Source: Blattamonas nauphoetae (lineage: Eukaryota > Preaxostyla > Oxymonadida). From it: a stretch of 64,000 nt of DNA. Position 1 is the stretch's first letter. The number at the start of each line of letters is the position of its first letter. Positions 1 through 8,215 of the stretch are shown here, piece after piece. The notes under the pieces were generated by a model. The model did no database searches and had not been told where the DNA came from. It saw only the letters and a program-made list of their open reading frames with translations. The position numbers were made by a program, and so were the translations under genes. The stretch lies in contig JARBJD010000075.1 of the NCBI GenBank assembly GCA_033064195.1, forward strand, positions 1 through 64,000, in the 5' to 3' direction.

Positions 1-602
1 GGAATCCTCCAAAGATCCACATCGAATCAATGTTTGACTTCATATCTGCTGACAAACTGAAGAGCTCATGCATTGTCAGAAAGAATGTGAACTTTGGTTG
101 TCGATTCTCCAGTAACAAGTCCATCATTGTCATTCTATTTTGAAGTCCTTCGTTCACCAAGTATTCTGCGACAGTCATCAAGGAGAATAATCGTTTGGAG
201 ATTCTTCACTGAGAAATCGTCAATGTGAAGTGAGTCAAAGAGATCCTCTCTGCATTCATCAGTAATTCTGTCTTGCCATTGGTTGTCTATGATCTCTTCA
301 TAAGCAGCTTTTGATTGAGACAATTCTAATAGAAACGGAAGTGCTTCATCATATTTCACTTTCACATAAGGAACATTCAGAATTGGTTTGAATTTATCGA
401 ATGTAGGATCGATGTTCTTATCAGTGACAAAGACAAACAGATGGAATAGTTCGTTTCTGACTTGAACATTTTGGAGCTTGGCAACCTCTCGAAGAGCATT
501 GAATGTCTTTCCACTTCCTCTGTTTCCAACGAGGACATTAACACTATTGCGATTGAAATTTAAGTCTGGATGTATTTTGTGATTGAACTTCATGAGAAAC
601 AT
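1..602 (-). pseudogene. FtsK/HerA-A32-type packaging ATPase of the Polinton-like element, partial
   Basis: The product has a Walker A motif (GNRGSGKT) near its N-terminus and a Walker B motif (TIILLDD) about 110 residues later. The part towards the left edge holds a stretch (FLTMHELFSLSADM) typical of the sensor region of A32-like ATPases from Polintons and related viruses. In that family the enzyme drives DNA into the capsid. It lies on the opposite strand to the other element genes, and its upstream region faces theirs. The gene is cut by the window edge and looks broken. The start near 602 is the first ATG before the conserved region. Confidence 0.7.
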
Positions 603-715
603 TCCTATTTGATGCTTCACTTATTTTTGCATTCACATACGCTTAATGACATATTTGATCTTTGCATTTATGATTTATCTCTAATTAAAATATAGTTTTG
701 GATTTTGTATTTTGT

Positions 716-1664
716 ATGAAATACACAGATGTCGCAAAGATAGTGTACCAAAACAGCGAGAAAAGCACAACCAAAGAAACCGAAATTGAGCTATTCACAA
801 GATACTCAGCAAGAAAAATCCGTTATGCTGATTATCTCGCACGAAATTCAATTCTGCACTCAGTAGTGTTCCATCAGCATTAGAATACATTGAACGAACT
901 GGACAAAATTGGACTGTTCAAATGGAAAAACACGGAAAGTACCTGATGTGATGATTTATGACAAAGAAAGTGGTGATCTGATTGCAGCCAGAATGGGTTC
1001 ATGTTGGCACCATACAACAGTCGACCTGTCGTCGAGACTTACTATTCAATGAATCCAACACCAGATATGCGTAGACAACAACCATATTCATCATTTCGTC
1101 AAGATCATGGGAGAAGAATCAAAGCTGCACACAACAATTTCCTCAAGACTGGAACATACGATTTGCCAGGAAACTATCATGAAGTGAGCTATGGAGACAT
1201 GCAAAACAACGATCACAACAACCATATGCAATAATGAAGAAAGCGGTTGGTGACCATGACAAATGTTCTGAAGGTGTATCGTGCCAGTAAAGATCATCCA
1301 GTTGACGTTAGCAATGGAATCTTGGACAACATGGTTTTCAATTCAATTCAGTCTAAAATAGCATCAAAGATGTGGGACAAATGGCTTGAAGACAATGTTC
1401 AAAACTTCATAAGCACAAATGAAGAATGTCAGAGAGTCAAGAACAGAAAAGATTTCAAAGAATTGGTAAATCCACAATTTCTTGATATTACGACAACAAA
1501 TCAACATATTTGGGTGAATTCCTTGTCAATACAATGTTGAAATATCAACAATTCTGAATCAATTGACAAATGAAGCATATCGAACAAGAGATGCAGGACA
1601 ATATCAACAAGTCTATATGCCTGAATACGCTCGATTCGCACACTTGGAGAAAGATATGAGTGAT
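716..1664 (+). pseudogene. unrecognised element gene block, broken
   Basis: Coding-like sequence with the element's composition runs through this stretch, but no single open frame spans it. I do not recognise a family. It is rich in Asn, Gln, His and Tyr and ends just before the next gene's T-rich upstream motif. It may be one gene of about 300 residues with a few breaks; a minor structural role is possible from its position but is not shown. Confidence 0.4.
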
Positions 1665-1681
1665 TAAAAACATAAATATAT

Positions 1682-1697
1682 ATTTTTTATTTTTATA
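1682..1697 (+). promoter_or_regulatory. T-rich upstream motif of element gene at 1705
   Basis: An ATTTTTTATTTTTAT box ends 8 bases before the ATG. Nearly the same box precedes five other genes of this element, and it fits a shared promoter or start signal. Role is inferred from recurrence only. Confidence 0.55.
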
Positions 1698-1704
1698 GAA
1701 AGTG

Positions 1705-2292
1705 ATGCAGCCAATTCTAAGTTGTCAATTTACAAAACACACAAGTTCTTCTTCAGTTCCAACGTCAATCACCAACAATGTCATCATCGACAATAAAGGA
1801 TCAACTTCTGGGAGATCAAAGCTGGAAGATCGAAATGAACAAGGAGTAAATGTTGAAATGAACAATGAATCAGGTCTTTATGATCCTCCACCATTGGAGA
1901 TCTATCCGTCAGCACCACTTCAGTGTCGTTCAATACCACTTCGAGAATACACTTCGAATATAGCAGCATTCAAAGATCAACTACTGTTAGTATACAAGAA
2001 TGCTTTTGCATGTGAAAAGAAACTACTGAATAATCTCATTGAACCATCGAAGAAATTGATCACAAACCAAAGTGATTTATGTGCACTGATTGCTACATTG
2101 ACTGGAATCAATGATGTTGTGATTGAACTGGATGACCTGTCTGACAAGTGTCTCTGTCTGAATAAACTTCCAATCTTTCGAACCATTTTCAAGATCCTCG
2201 TTGGTGGAAAAGACATGAGCATAGCCTTCAATGAAGCTTACAATACCATCCTCAATTATGGAATTTCACTCACGAAAGCAATACCGAGATAA
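1705..2292 (+). CDS. hypothetical protein of the Polinton-like element
   Basis: Intact frame of 195 residues. The first 90 residues are Ser/Thr/Asn-rich and probably disordered; the rest looks helical and folded, with a Leu/Ile-rich segment and two Cys. I do not recognise the family. It sits between the broken block upstream and the two small MAPG proteins downstream, in the structural gene cluster, so a virion-associated role is possible. The start is the ATG eight bases after the T-rich box; a GTG one codon earlier is less likely. Confidence 0.6.
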   Translation: MQPILSCQFTKHTSSSSVPTSITNNVIIDNKGSTSGRSKLEDRNEQGVNVEMNNESGLYDPPPLEIYPSAPLQCRSIPLREYTSNIAAFKDQLLLVYKNAFACEKKLLNNLIEPSKKLITNQSDLCALIATLTGINDVVIELDDLSDKCLCLNKLPIFRTIFKILVGGKDMSIAFNEAYNTILNYGISLTKAIPR

Positions 2293-2308
2293 ATATTTCA
2301 TGAATTGT

Positions 2309-2322
2309 ATTTTTTATTTTTA
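2309..2322 (+). promoter_or_regulatory. T-rich upstream motif of element gene at 2328
   Basis: ATTTTTTATTTTTA lies immediately before a short ACATAA spacer and the ATG. It is the same box as at 1682 and 2686. Confidence 0.55.
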
Positions 2323-2327
2323 CATAA

Positions 2328-2669
2328 ATGGCACCAGGAAGTTTCAACAAACTCAAAAATATCGGCAAACAATTCTTTCAATTCATCAAACCTCTAGCTC
2401 CAACGTTGCTTCAAGTCGGTGGTGGCTTGCTCTCACAAACGAACAACAAGTTTGGACAAACTGCTGGAGGAATCCTCAGTGGCTTAGGCGGAATGATGGA
2501 TGTATATCAGCAAAACAAAGCAATGAATCAGTCACAAAAGCCACAACGACAGGACATCTCAGATCAAAGATTACAAATGATTGAGTATGAACCGCCAAGA
2601 AACGCTCGCTATTCCAATGATGACATGCCACAATCGTCAAATTCCAAAATTCAATTCAAAGGTTTATAA
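2328..2669 (+). CDS. small Gly-rich MAPG protein A of the Polinton-like element
   Basis: 113 residues. It opens with MAPGSFNKLK and has a hydrophobic, glycine-rich helix at about residues 20-52 (LLQVGGGLLS, GGILSGLGGMM), then a polar, Gln/Asn-rich tail. Such a short amphipathic, membrane-seeking N-terminus recalls the small membrane-acting core proteins of adenovirus-like and Polinton-like particles, but this is analogy rather than detected homology. The next gene starts with the same MAPG and a similar hydrophobic segment, so the two may be an ancient duplication. Confidence 0.55.
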   Translation: MAPGSFNKLKNIGKQFFQFIKPLAPTLLQVGGGLLSQTNNKFGQTAGGILSGLGGMMDVYQQNKAMNQSQKPQRQDISDQRLQMIEYEPPRNARYSNDDMPQSSNSKIQFKGL

Positions 2670-2685
2670 ATAAATGTAAATCTAG

Positions 2686-2699
2686 TTTTTTTATTTTTA
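2686..2699 (+). promoter_or_regulatory. T-rich upstream motif of element gene at 2705
   Basis: TTTTTTTATTTTTA ends five bases before the ATG. Confidence 0.55.
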
Positions 2700-2704
2700 C
2701 AGAA

Positions 2705-2893
2705 ATGGCACCAGGGTGGTTATCAAAATTGGCTGGAGTCGGCAAAACCATTCTCAGAATTGGAGCACCATTTCTGAATCTCATTCCCTTCGTTGGACCA
2801 GTGATTTCCAAGATTGCACAGACAGGGAGTGGAGATGATCCCAGATGTGAAATCGGATCAGCAAATCCATGCAGAAAAGATGGCACAATATGA
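2705..2893 (+). CDS. small hydrophobic MAPG protein B of the Polinton-like element
   Basis: 62 residues in the open frame. It starts MAPGWLSKLAGVGK and continues with a hydrophobic segment (APFLNLIPFVGPVISK) that could insert into membranes as an amphipathic helix. Its beginning matches the preceding gene. Coding-like composition seems to continue past the end of the frame, so it is unclear whether the gene is whole. Function unknown; a lytic or core peptide is only a suggestion from size and character. Confidence 0.45.
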   Translation: MAPGWLSKLAGVGKTILRIGAPFLNLIPFVGPVISKIAQTGSGDDPRCEIGSANPCRKDGTI

Positions 2894-3020
2894 GCAAGCA
2901 ATCAATGAAGGAAACAACGCACTAGCGAATCAGCTCAGAGGTGAAATACTACGATTGGAAGAAAACTGAAACCTACAGTGAGGAAACCAAAAAGAAAAAG
3001 TAAATGAAAGTAACAATTAT

Positions 3021-3032
3021 GTTTTTTATTTT
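3021..3032 (+). promoter_or_regulatory. T-rich upstream motif of capsid-like gene at 3039
   Basis: GTTTTTTATTTT followed by GATAAA and the ATG. A slightly shortened form of the shared box. Confidence 0.5.
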
Positions 3033-3038
3033 GATAAA

Positions 3039-4901
3039 ATGAACTCACACATTACACATCTGACAAACAAAAGACATGGAGCCTCAACATTGACTGGAAA
3101 TACCACAGGATCAATAAAGTACACCAGAGATGATATTGGTCAAATACAACAACAACTGATGTCTGAACATCACGTTAATTTCCTCTTAAATGATGGAGCA
3201 CACAGTACTTCTATTCAAGAATTGAAACCATCAGAGAATTCACGCTTCTACAAAGGACAGGAAATAATCATTCCATTGACTGGTAATCAAGATATTTGTC
3301 AAATCGATGATTCATTCATTACATTCACAATAACAACAACTTTGAAAGTCAACAATTGGGACATTACCCCAGACAAAGTTGGATCTTACTCGAATGAGAG
3401 GATATTTATGTTCGTTGGACTGAAGCATTCGGCATCAATCTTTAGTAGATTCACTGTTCTTCACAACAATCAAAGAATCATTAGCACTGCAAACAATGAC
3501 GTTTCAATGGAGTCTCACATCTACAATATGATCAAACCAAAGAGCCAATTGGAGAATCGTAAGCATGCACATACGCCATGGCAAAATGCTTGGAATCATG
3601 ATGAATCTGTTGCTGGTGTCTATATTCCATTGTCAGATTTCACATCGGTGTCACAAGCTGGCCATTTCACTGATACAATTAAGGTGCCGATTCGTGTGTC
3701 AATAAACCTTGAAGATCTTCTCATTTTCTCTGGAATGACTGACTATCCAAAATGTCTCTTTGGAGATCTGAAATTGAGTGTATACATCAATGAAGATGCG
3801 TTCGTTTGTTGTCCTGTGAATCCTGAACTCACTTTGAATAATACACTTTCGACCTACATTGGTTCAACAAAACCACCAATTCATCATGCAATCGCCGATT
3901 GTCAACAGCATCGTCCATGGTTTTTCCACTCTCTTCTTGCGAACTGCACCAAGAATTTTGTTCAGATTGGCCAATCATTCAGGATATCAGCAGTGACTCA
4001 AGACATTTACTATAGCTCAGCCGGAACAGTTACAAAAGAACCAGAATTTGTGGATCAGTACATATCATTGAACATTATTGATTATCAAATTGATGATGTA
4101 TATTGCATGAGTGCTGGATACAAAATGAAAGAAATTGCGAAAGAGAGTCTGAAGAAAATGTATCAGGATCGTCCTGGAACAATACCAGCTGAAAAGATTT
4201 CATTCTATCCATTTCAGAAGACACCAACGGCAACAGGAATTGATTGTACTCAACAGATGGTTCTCGTCAATGCCAAGGACATCATGCTTCTCTTTCGTCA
4301 CTACGACAATGAAGTCACTTGTTTCCACAATCCAATGCAGAAAGATCTTCGTGTGCATCTACTCAATAAATACTATCCAGAAAACTGGACATCAACAATT
4401 GGAGCTCGCTTTTATCAGTTCGCATTATCGACGCTCAATCTTGATTCTTACCTCACTGTTCCAGATGATTTGGAGCGATCATTGACGGATTCACTAGTTG
4501 AAGAACATCTTGAAGGTGGTAGAACATATCCAAATGAAACGATGGCAAGAGTACGACCGATTCATGACAATACTGACTTCCTCTTATGCTTTTCAGCACA
4601 GAGAAGCGGATGTCCAACGAACTGCAATGATTCCATCAGTTCCAGAGGTCAGAATGTTCCAGTCACTTTGAGGTCAAGTCCGATTTACCAAGGTTTAATT
4701 GATACATACTACAACGTTCTCGATCCAAGTCAAAAGGGTGGAGATATGACAACATTTACTCATCCTCCAGCACCGATTCTAGCAACCACTGCAACAACAT
4801 GGTGGGTCTTACGATTCGTTAATGACGAACCTAAAGTTGAGTACTATCCAAATCACACACTGAAAGCATTGCACAAGGAACTCGGAATACCGAAATCATA
4901 A
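3039..4901 (+). CDS. capsid-like protein 1 of the Polinton-like element
   Basis: 620 residues, intact. Alternating beta-strand-like stretches run through the whole protein, as expected of a jelly-roll capsid protein. It shares several patches with the next gene: a GxYIPLSDF-type patch, a segment ending in YPKCLFGDLKLSVYIN followed by VCCPV, and a C-terminal PPAPILATTATTWW stretch followed by a similar strand. Length is near that of double-jelly-roll major capsid proteins (roughly 500-650 residues). I call it a capsid from length, strand pattern, neighbouring ATPase and paralogy; no signature motif proves it. Confidence 0.65.
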   Translation: MNSHITHLTNKRHGASTLTGNTTGSIKYTRDDIGQIQQQLMSEHHVNFLLNDGAHSTSIQELKPSENSRFYKGQEIIIPLTGNQDICQIDDSFITFTITTTLKVNNWDITPDKVGSYSNERIFMFVGLKHSASIFSRFTVLHNNQRIISTANNDVSMESHIYNMIKPKSQLENRKHAHTPWQNAWNHDESVAGVYIPLSDFTSVSQAGHFTDTIKVPIRVSINLEDLLIFSGMTDYPKCLFGDLKLSVYINEDAFVCCPVNPELTLNNTLSTYIGSTKPPIHHAIADCQQHRPWFFHSLLANCTKNFVQIGQSFRISAVTQDIYYSSAGTVTKEPEFVDQYISLNIIDYQIDDVYCMSAGYKMKEIAKESLKKMYQDRPGTIPAEKISFYPFQKTPTATGIDCTQQMVLVNAKDIMLLFRHYDNEVTCFHNPMQKDLRVHLLNKYYPENWTSTIGARFYQFALSTLNLDSYLTVPDDLERSLTDSLVEEHLEGGRTYPNETMARVRPIHDNTDFLLCFSAQRSGCPTNCNDSISSRGQNVPVTLRSSPIYQGLIDTYYNVLDPSQKGGDMTTFTHPPAPILATTATTWWVLRFVNDEPKVEYYPNHTLKALHKELGIPKS

Positions 4902-4928
4902 AACAGTAAAAGAAAATAATGATATTGT

Positions 4929-4943
4929 ATTTTTTATTGTTCT
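4929..4943 (+). promoter_or_regulatory. T-rich upstream motif of capsid-like gene at 4948
   Basis: ATTTTTTATTG then TTCTATAA and the ATG; a variant of the shared box. Confidence 0.5.
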
Positions 4944-4947
4944 ATAA

Positions 4948-6630
4948 ATGAGAAGTATCAGAGCAAATCAATCCAAACCAACATCGACATTAATTGAACA
5001 AATTGAAGTCCAATCATACATGCCAAAACAATGGGATTCAGAACCTCACGTGTATTCAATTCAAGAAGTACATCCAACAAATCCTCCAATGCCGTGCAGA
5101 ATCACTGATGAGATTGAAGTGCCATTATGCTATGACGGTCATGATGTGACTGAGTTTTCGAAGAGCCATTTGCGAATAGATCTAACTGTGACAGTTCCAT
5201 ATTCGAAACCAACAACTGCTTGTGGGAAATATGTTGGAATGTATGGAATGTTCTACGGATATAAATCATCATCAGATGCAATTCGAGACATGAGACTCGT
5301 CGACAGTCAAGGAAACATCATTGACAATTCACTTCAGAATAATCACATCCACGAATCATTTCTGTATCACACTTTCAAGTCACATGAAGAGAAAAACAAT
5401 ATGAAGCATTGCTACAGTCTTTGGGAAAATGTTCAGAGAATGGATCCAAGTGTGTGTGGATACTATCATTGTCCAGTCGATGCAGCTTCTTCTAACATCA
5501 CATTTACAATTCCGCTGGTCATTCCATTTGTGAATCTCCTGCCATTAAGTACTTTCGATCAGTATCCAAATTCCATCTTTGGAAATCTCCGATTGAGATT
5601 TCATTTGACAACAGATTCACTTGTGTATTGTCCAATCAGAGTTTCTACCATCGTTAGGAAAACACTTGAAAACAGTATCGATCAAAATCCAAGTCTTTCG
5701 ATATCATCAATGTCAAATCAATCCCAAACAGAATTAATGTACGATGGAGACTTCTCGACATTGACACAGGAGTTTACACAAATCGGGAATCCAGTTCTTC
5801 AACCTCAACATTTACAACATTCATCGTCAGGTAGTGTCAAATATATCGCTACATCGCCAACCACTTCCACTGTTCTTTCCTCATCGGTTGATAAAGTCAC
5901 TTCGATTTGCTACGGATATCAAATGACAGACTCAACAAAACAATCCCTCTTCAACACTTATTCCAAGACTCTTTATGTTCTGAAAGCTGAAAGAATTGAC
6001 ACACAGTCATTTCAATCAAAAGCAAATGCGATGGGAGTGAGATCAAACATTAGTATCAAACTCAACAATCTTATGAACCTGATGTGCTTATTCCCAGAAC
6101 GACCTAATGAGTGTACAGTCTTCAGAAATCCTCAATACGTTGGTCAATTCGAAATGCTTGGATCCAACTTTCCCAATTTCCCAATGTCAACAATCTCACC
6201 AGAGTTCTATCAAATGATGATGGTGAATGGAGATTTCATTGGTTGTTCAGCAACAGAAGAGTTTGAGAATTCAATTTGTTCCACTCGAGTATTTCATGAC
6301 AGAGGAGCTGACTACAAGAGAAAAAGACCAGTCACAGATGCAACTTGTTTCACATTTATGGTTCCAACAGATCGAAGTGAAATCGCTGGTGGTGAAGAAG
6401 GAATCTCGACAGCAGAATCAGTCAATATTGTCTATAGAGGAACACCAATCAAACAAGGTGAACTCGATCCATATTTCACATCAACTCCAGAAGGTCCTCC
6501 TCCACCAATTCTAGCGTTACATCAGGCAACATACTGGTTGTTCTGGATCGAAAATGGACAACCACGAGTGCGATACGTCATTGATCGTCGACTCCAAGAA
6601 GCATTCGAAGAAGTGAAGAGAGGATATTAA
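4948..6630 (+). CDS. capsid-like protein 2 of the Polinton-like element
   Basis: 560 residues, intact. It is a paralogue of the preceding gene: GYYHCPVD, a YPNSIFGNLRLRFHL segment, VYCPIR, and a C-terminal PPPPILALHQATYWLF stretch all line up in the same order and spacing. Polintons normally carry one large double-jelly-roll capsid protein and one much smaller penton-like protein; here both are of major-capsid size. It may form part of a two-protein shell or replace the penton. The assignment depends on the pairing with gene 3039 and on context. Confidence 0.62.
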   Translation: MRSIRANQSKPTSTLIEQIEVQSYMPKQWDSEPHVYSIQEVHPTNPPMPCRITDEIEVPLCYDGHDVTEFSKSHLRIDLTVTVPYSKPTTACGKYVGMYGMFYGYKSSSDAIRDMRLVDSQGNIIDNSLQNNHIHESFLYHTFKSHEEKNNMKHCYSLWENVQRMDPSVCGYYHCPVDAASSNITFTIPLVIPFVNLLPLSTFDQYPNSIFGNLRLRFHLTTDSLVYCPIRVSTIVRKTLENSIDQNPSLSISSMSNQSQTELMYDGDFSTLTQEFTQIGNPVLQPQHLQHSSSGSVKYIATSPTTSTVLSSSVDKVTSICYGYQMTDSTKQSLFNTYSKTLYVLKAERIDTQSFQSKANAMGVRSNISIKLNNLMNLMCLFPERPNECTVFRNPQYVGQFEMLGSNFPNFPMSTISPEFYQMMMVNGDFIGCSATEEFENSICSTRVFHDRGADYKRKRPVTDATCFTFMVPTDRSEIAGGEEGISTAESVNIVYRGTPIKQGELDPYFTSTPEGPPPPILALHQATYWLFWIENGQPRVRYVIDRRLQEAFEEVKRGY

Positions 6631-6646
6631 TGATTAAACAGTTTTG

Positions 6647-6660
6647 ATTTTTTTATTTTT
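6647..6660 (+). promoter_or_regulatory. T-rich upstream motif of element gene at 6674
   Basis: An AT-run ending in TTTTATTTTT lies 13 bases before the ATG. It decides the choice of 6674 as start over an in-frame upstream codon near 6644, which lies on the far side of the box. Confidence 0.5.
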
Positions 6661-6673
6661 GCTAAAAACAGCA

Positions 6674-7084
6674 ATGGTCAAACGATATTTCTCAATTCAG
6701 AATTCTCACACTGCTCAACTTCCACATGACTTTACCAATTCAAGAAAACAAAAATACGTTCACTTTCTTGACTGCAAACTCATCCATGTGAAGGAAGAGA
6801 TTGGTGAGACTTCTACGGTTATTTCAAAAGATATTCCTCAGAATTACACCATTCACGCTGATTGGATCCAGACAGATGCTCACAATGATTCATATGTTGC
6901 TTTCTGTAACGAACAGATTGCGAAGCGAAAGAAGTGGGAACTGAGTACTCGACAATCAATAGTGAAGATCTGGTTCAAAGACAGTTCTGGTGAATCAATC
7001 GAGATGGAAACATCAGAGACAATCAATGGAAAAATAATCAAAGAGTATTATGAATTTCTGGTTGATCTGATGTTGGAATATTGA
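6674..7084 (+). CDS. hypothetical protein of the Polinton-like element
   Basis: 136 residues, intact. The start MVKRYFSIQNSH follows the T-rich box. The rest alternates polar and hydrophobic residues in a way that suggests a small beta-rich domain. It ends within 40 bases of the next ATG. It is the right size for a single-jelly-roll minor capsid protein, but I see no specific motif and do not assign one. Confidence 0.5.
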   Translation: MVKRYFSIQNSHTAQLPHDFTNSRKQKYVHFLDCKLIHVKEEIGETSTVISKDIPQNYTIHADWIQTDAHNDSYVAFCNEQIAKRKKWELSTRQSIVKIWFKDSSGESIEMETSETINGKIIKEYYEFLVDLMLEY

Positions 7085-7120
7085 ATGGTGTTAGCATATT
7101 TTTGTTTTTGTTCATTGAAG

Positions 7121-7273
7121 ATGGCAAAAATAACCGAAGAGAAGAGCCTTCCCACGTTCGTACGAGCTTCCTATAGACACCCCGATACTCCTTTGGGGAT
7201 CGTTCTATCGCGATCCTTCTCAATGACTGCTGCTGGCGAAGTCCTTGAAGGGTTAAGTCTTGGGTGGGCATGA
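7121..7273 (+). pseudogene. short terminal gene remnant of the Polinton-like element
   Basis: A 50-residue open stretch (start MAKITEEKSLPTF) follows an ATATTTTTGTTTTTG box like those of the other element genes. After it the composition changes to that of the repeat-rich region, so this is probably the start of an element gene cut off at the element's right side. Function unknown. Confidence 0.3.
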
Positions 7274-7279
7274 TTTACG

Positions 7280-8215
7280 GGCACATCTAAGTGCTGCCAA
7301 CATGAACCCCGGGGACAATCTTTCGATCATCCGTCTCCAATCCAACCTCCAAATCGTTCTACGCATCAGTCACCAGGGCACCATTTTGCCTGAGTATCTT
7401 GGAACATTACGTCGAGGGCTCAATACTTGAACTTGGCCAGTACCTCCTCTTCATATACAAATTAAAAAATCAGAAAGTTAAAAAAGTTTAACGTTTATTT
7501 TTGGATCACCCATATCTCAGGAACTACTGCTCAGATCACTCTGAAAACATCAGAAATGAACTCAGCAGATCGGGATTGACCTTGGAAGAGGTTTGTGTGG
7601 TCGAAGCTCAAAATTGGATTTTTCAAACTTTGGATCTCCTCTTCATATACAAATTAAAAAAATCGAAAAAAAATAAATCAGCGTTAATTTTGAGATCACC
7701 CATAACTTCGGAAATACTTCTCAGATCACACGAAACACGTCGTATCTAAACTCGTCAGACCGATATTAACGTTGTCAGAACAATTTTGGATGGTCTCAAA
7801 AATTAAGGTTAATTTTAAAAAATCAATTTTTTATTTCCTTTTATAGTGATGAAAAAAGTGAAAAAATCATTTTTGACCAAAACAATCCATGGATGCCGTA
7901 GATGCATGGGGAGGTAGTGCACGTCATTCTGGTGCATTCTGAGCGTTCCCCTGCGCCGTGGACTTTGTGGACTTGTGGACCTTCGCGAAGCTTAGGCTCT
8001 TTAGAGCCGATGTGGACCTCCAAAAATAAAAAACCAATTTGATTTCGCGATCCACCTGGGCCACCTGGTCCAGTCAATTGGATTGATGTACAACATCGAC
8101 ATGATCGTGCCGATTGATTTGACCCTGAATCGTCTGCAATCCATTTTTGGAGCTCATTTTATCAAAATAAAGTAAGAATCAGGTCCAAAATTCATCAAAA
8201 TCGAAGTGTCAGGAA
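7280..8215. other. repeat-rich non-coding stretch
   Basis: No gene is supported. Short open stretches lack coding composition. It holds the two-copy repeat at 7444-7830 and poly-A/T runs. The sequence style matches the DNA on both sides of the transposase remnant, so it is probably decayed transposon or satellite-like DNA. Confidence 0.5.
7444..7830 (+). repeat. two diverged tandem copies, period about 192 bp
   Basis: CTCCTCTTCATATACAAATT occurs at 7444 and again at 7636, exactly 192 bases apart. The following bases also correspond: GATCACCCATA, then a CTCAGATCAC segment, are found at matching distances in both copies. The copies differ by many substitutions and small gaps, so the duplication is old. 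No coding frame is shared. Confidence 0.7.

Larger units (their letters stand above)
1..7280. mobile_element. Polinton/Maverick-like element, right part (fossil)
   Basis: This block differs from the host genes around it: it is AT-rich and holds close-packed intronless genes about 50 bp apart. It carries a packaging-ATPase-like gene on the minus strand and at least seven plus-strand genes, among them two large related capsid-like proteins. ATPase plus capsid is the core set of Polintons and polinton-like viruses; the polymerase, integrase and protease are not visible and would lie left of the window. I did not find a terminal inverted repeat on the right, so the end near 7280 is an estimate from where coding stops. 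Most genes look whole, with a handful of breaks in the ATPase and the smaller genes, suggesting a rather young but inactive copy. Family assignment is by gene set and motif, not by a database match. Confidence 0.75.
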
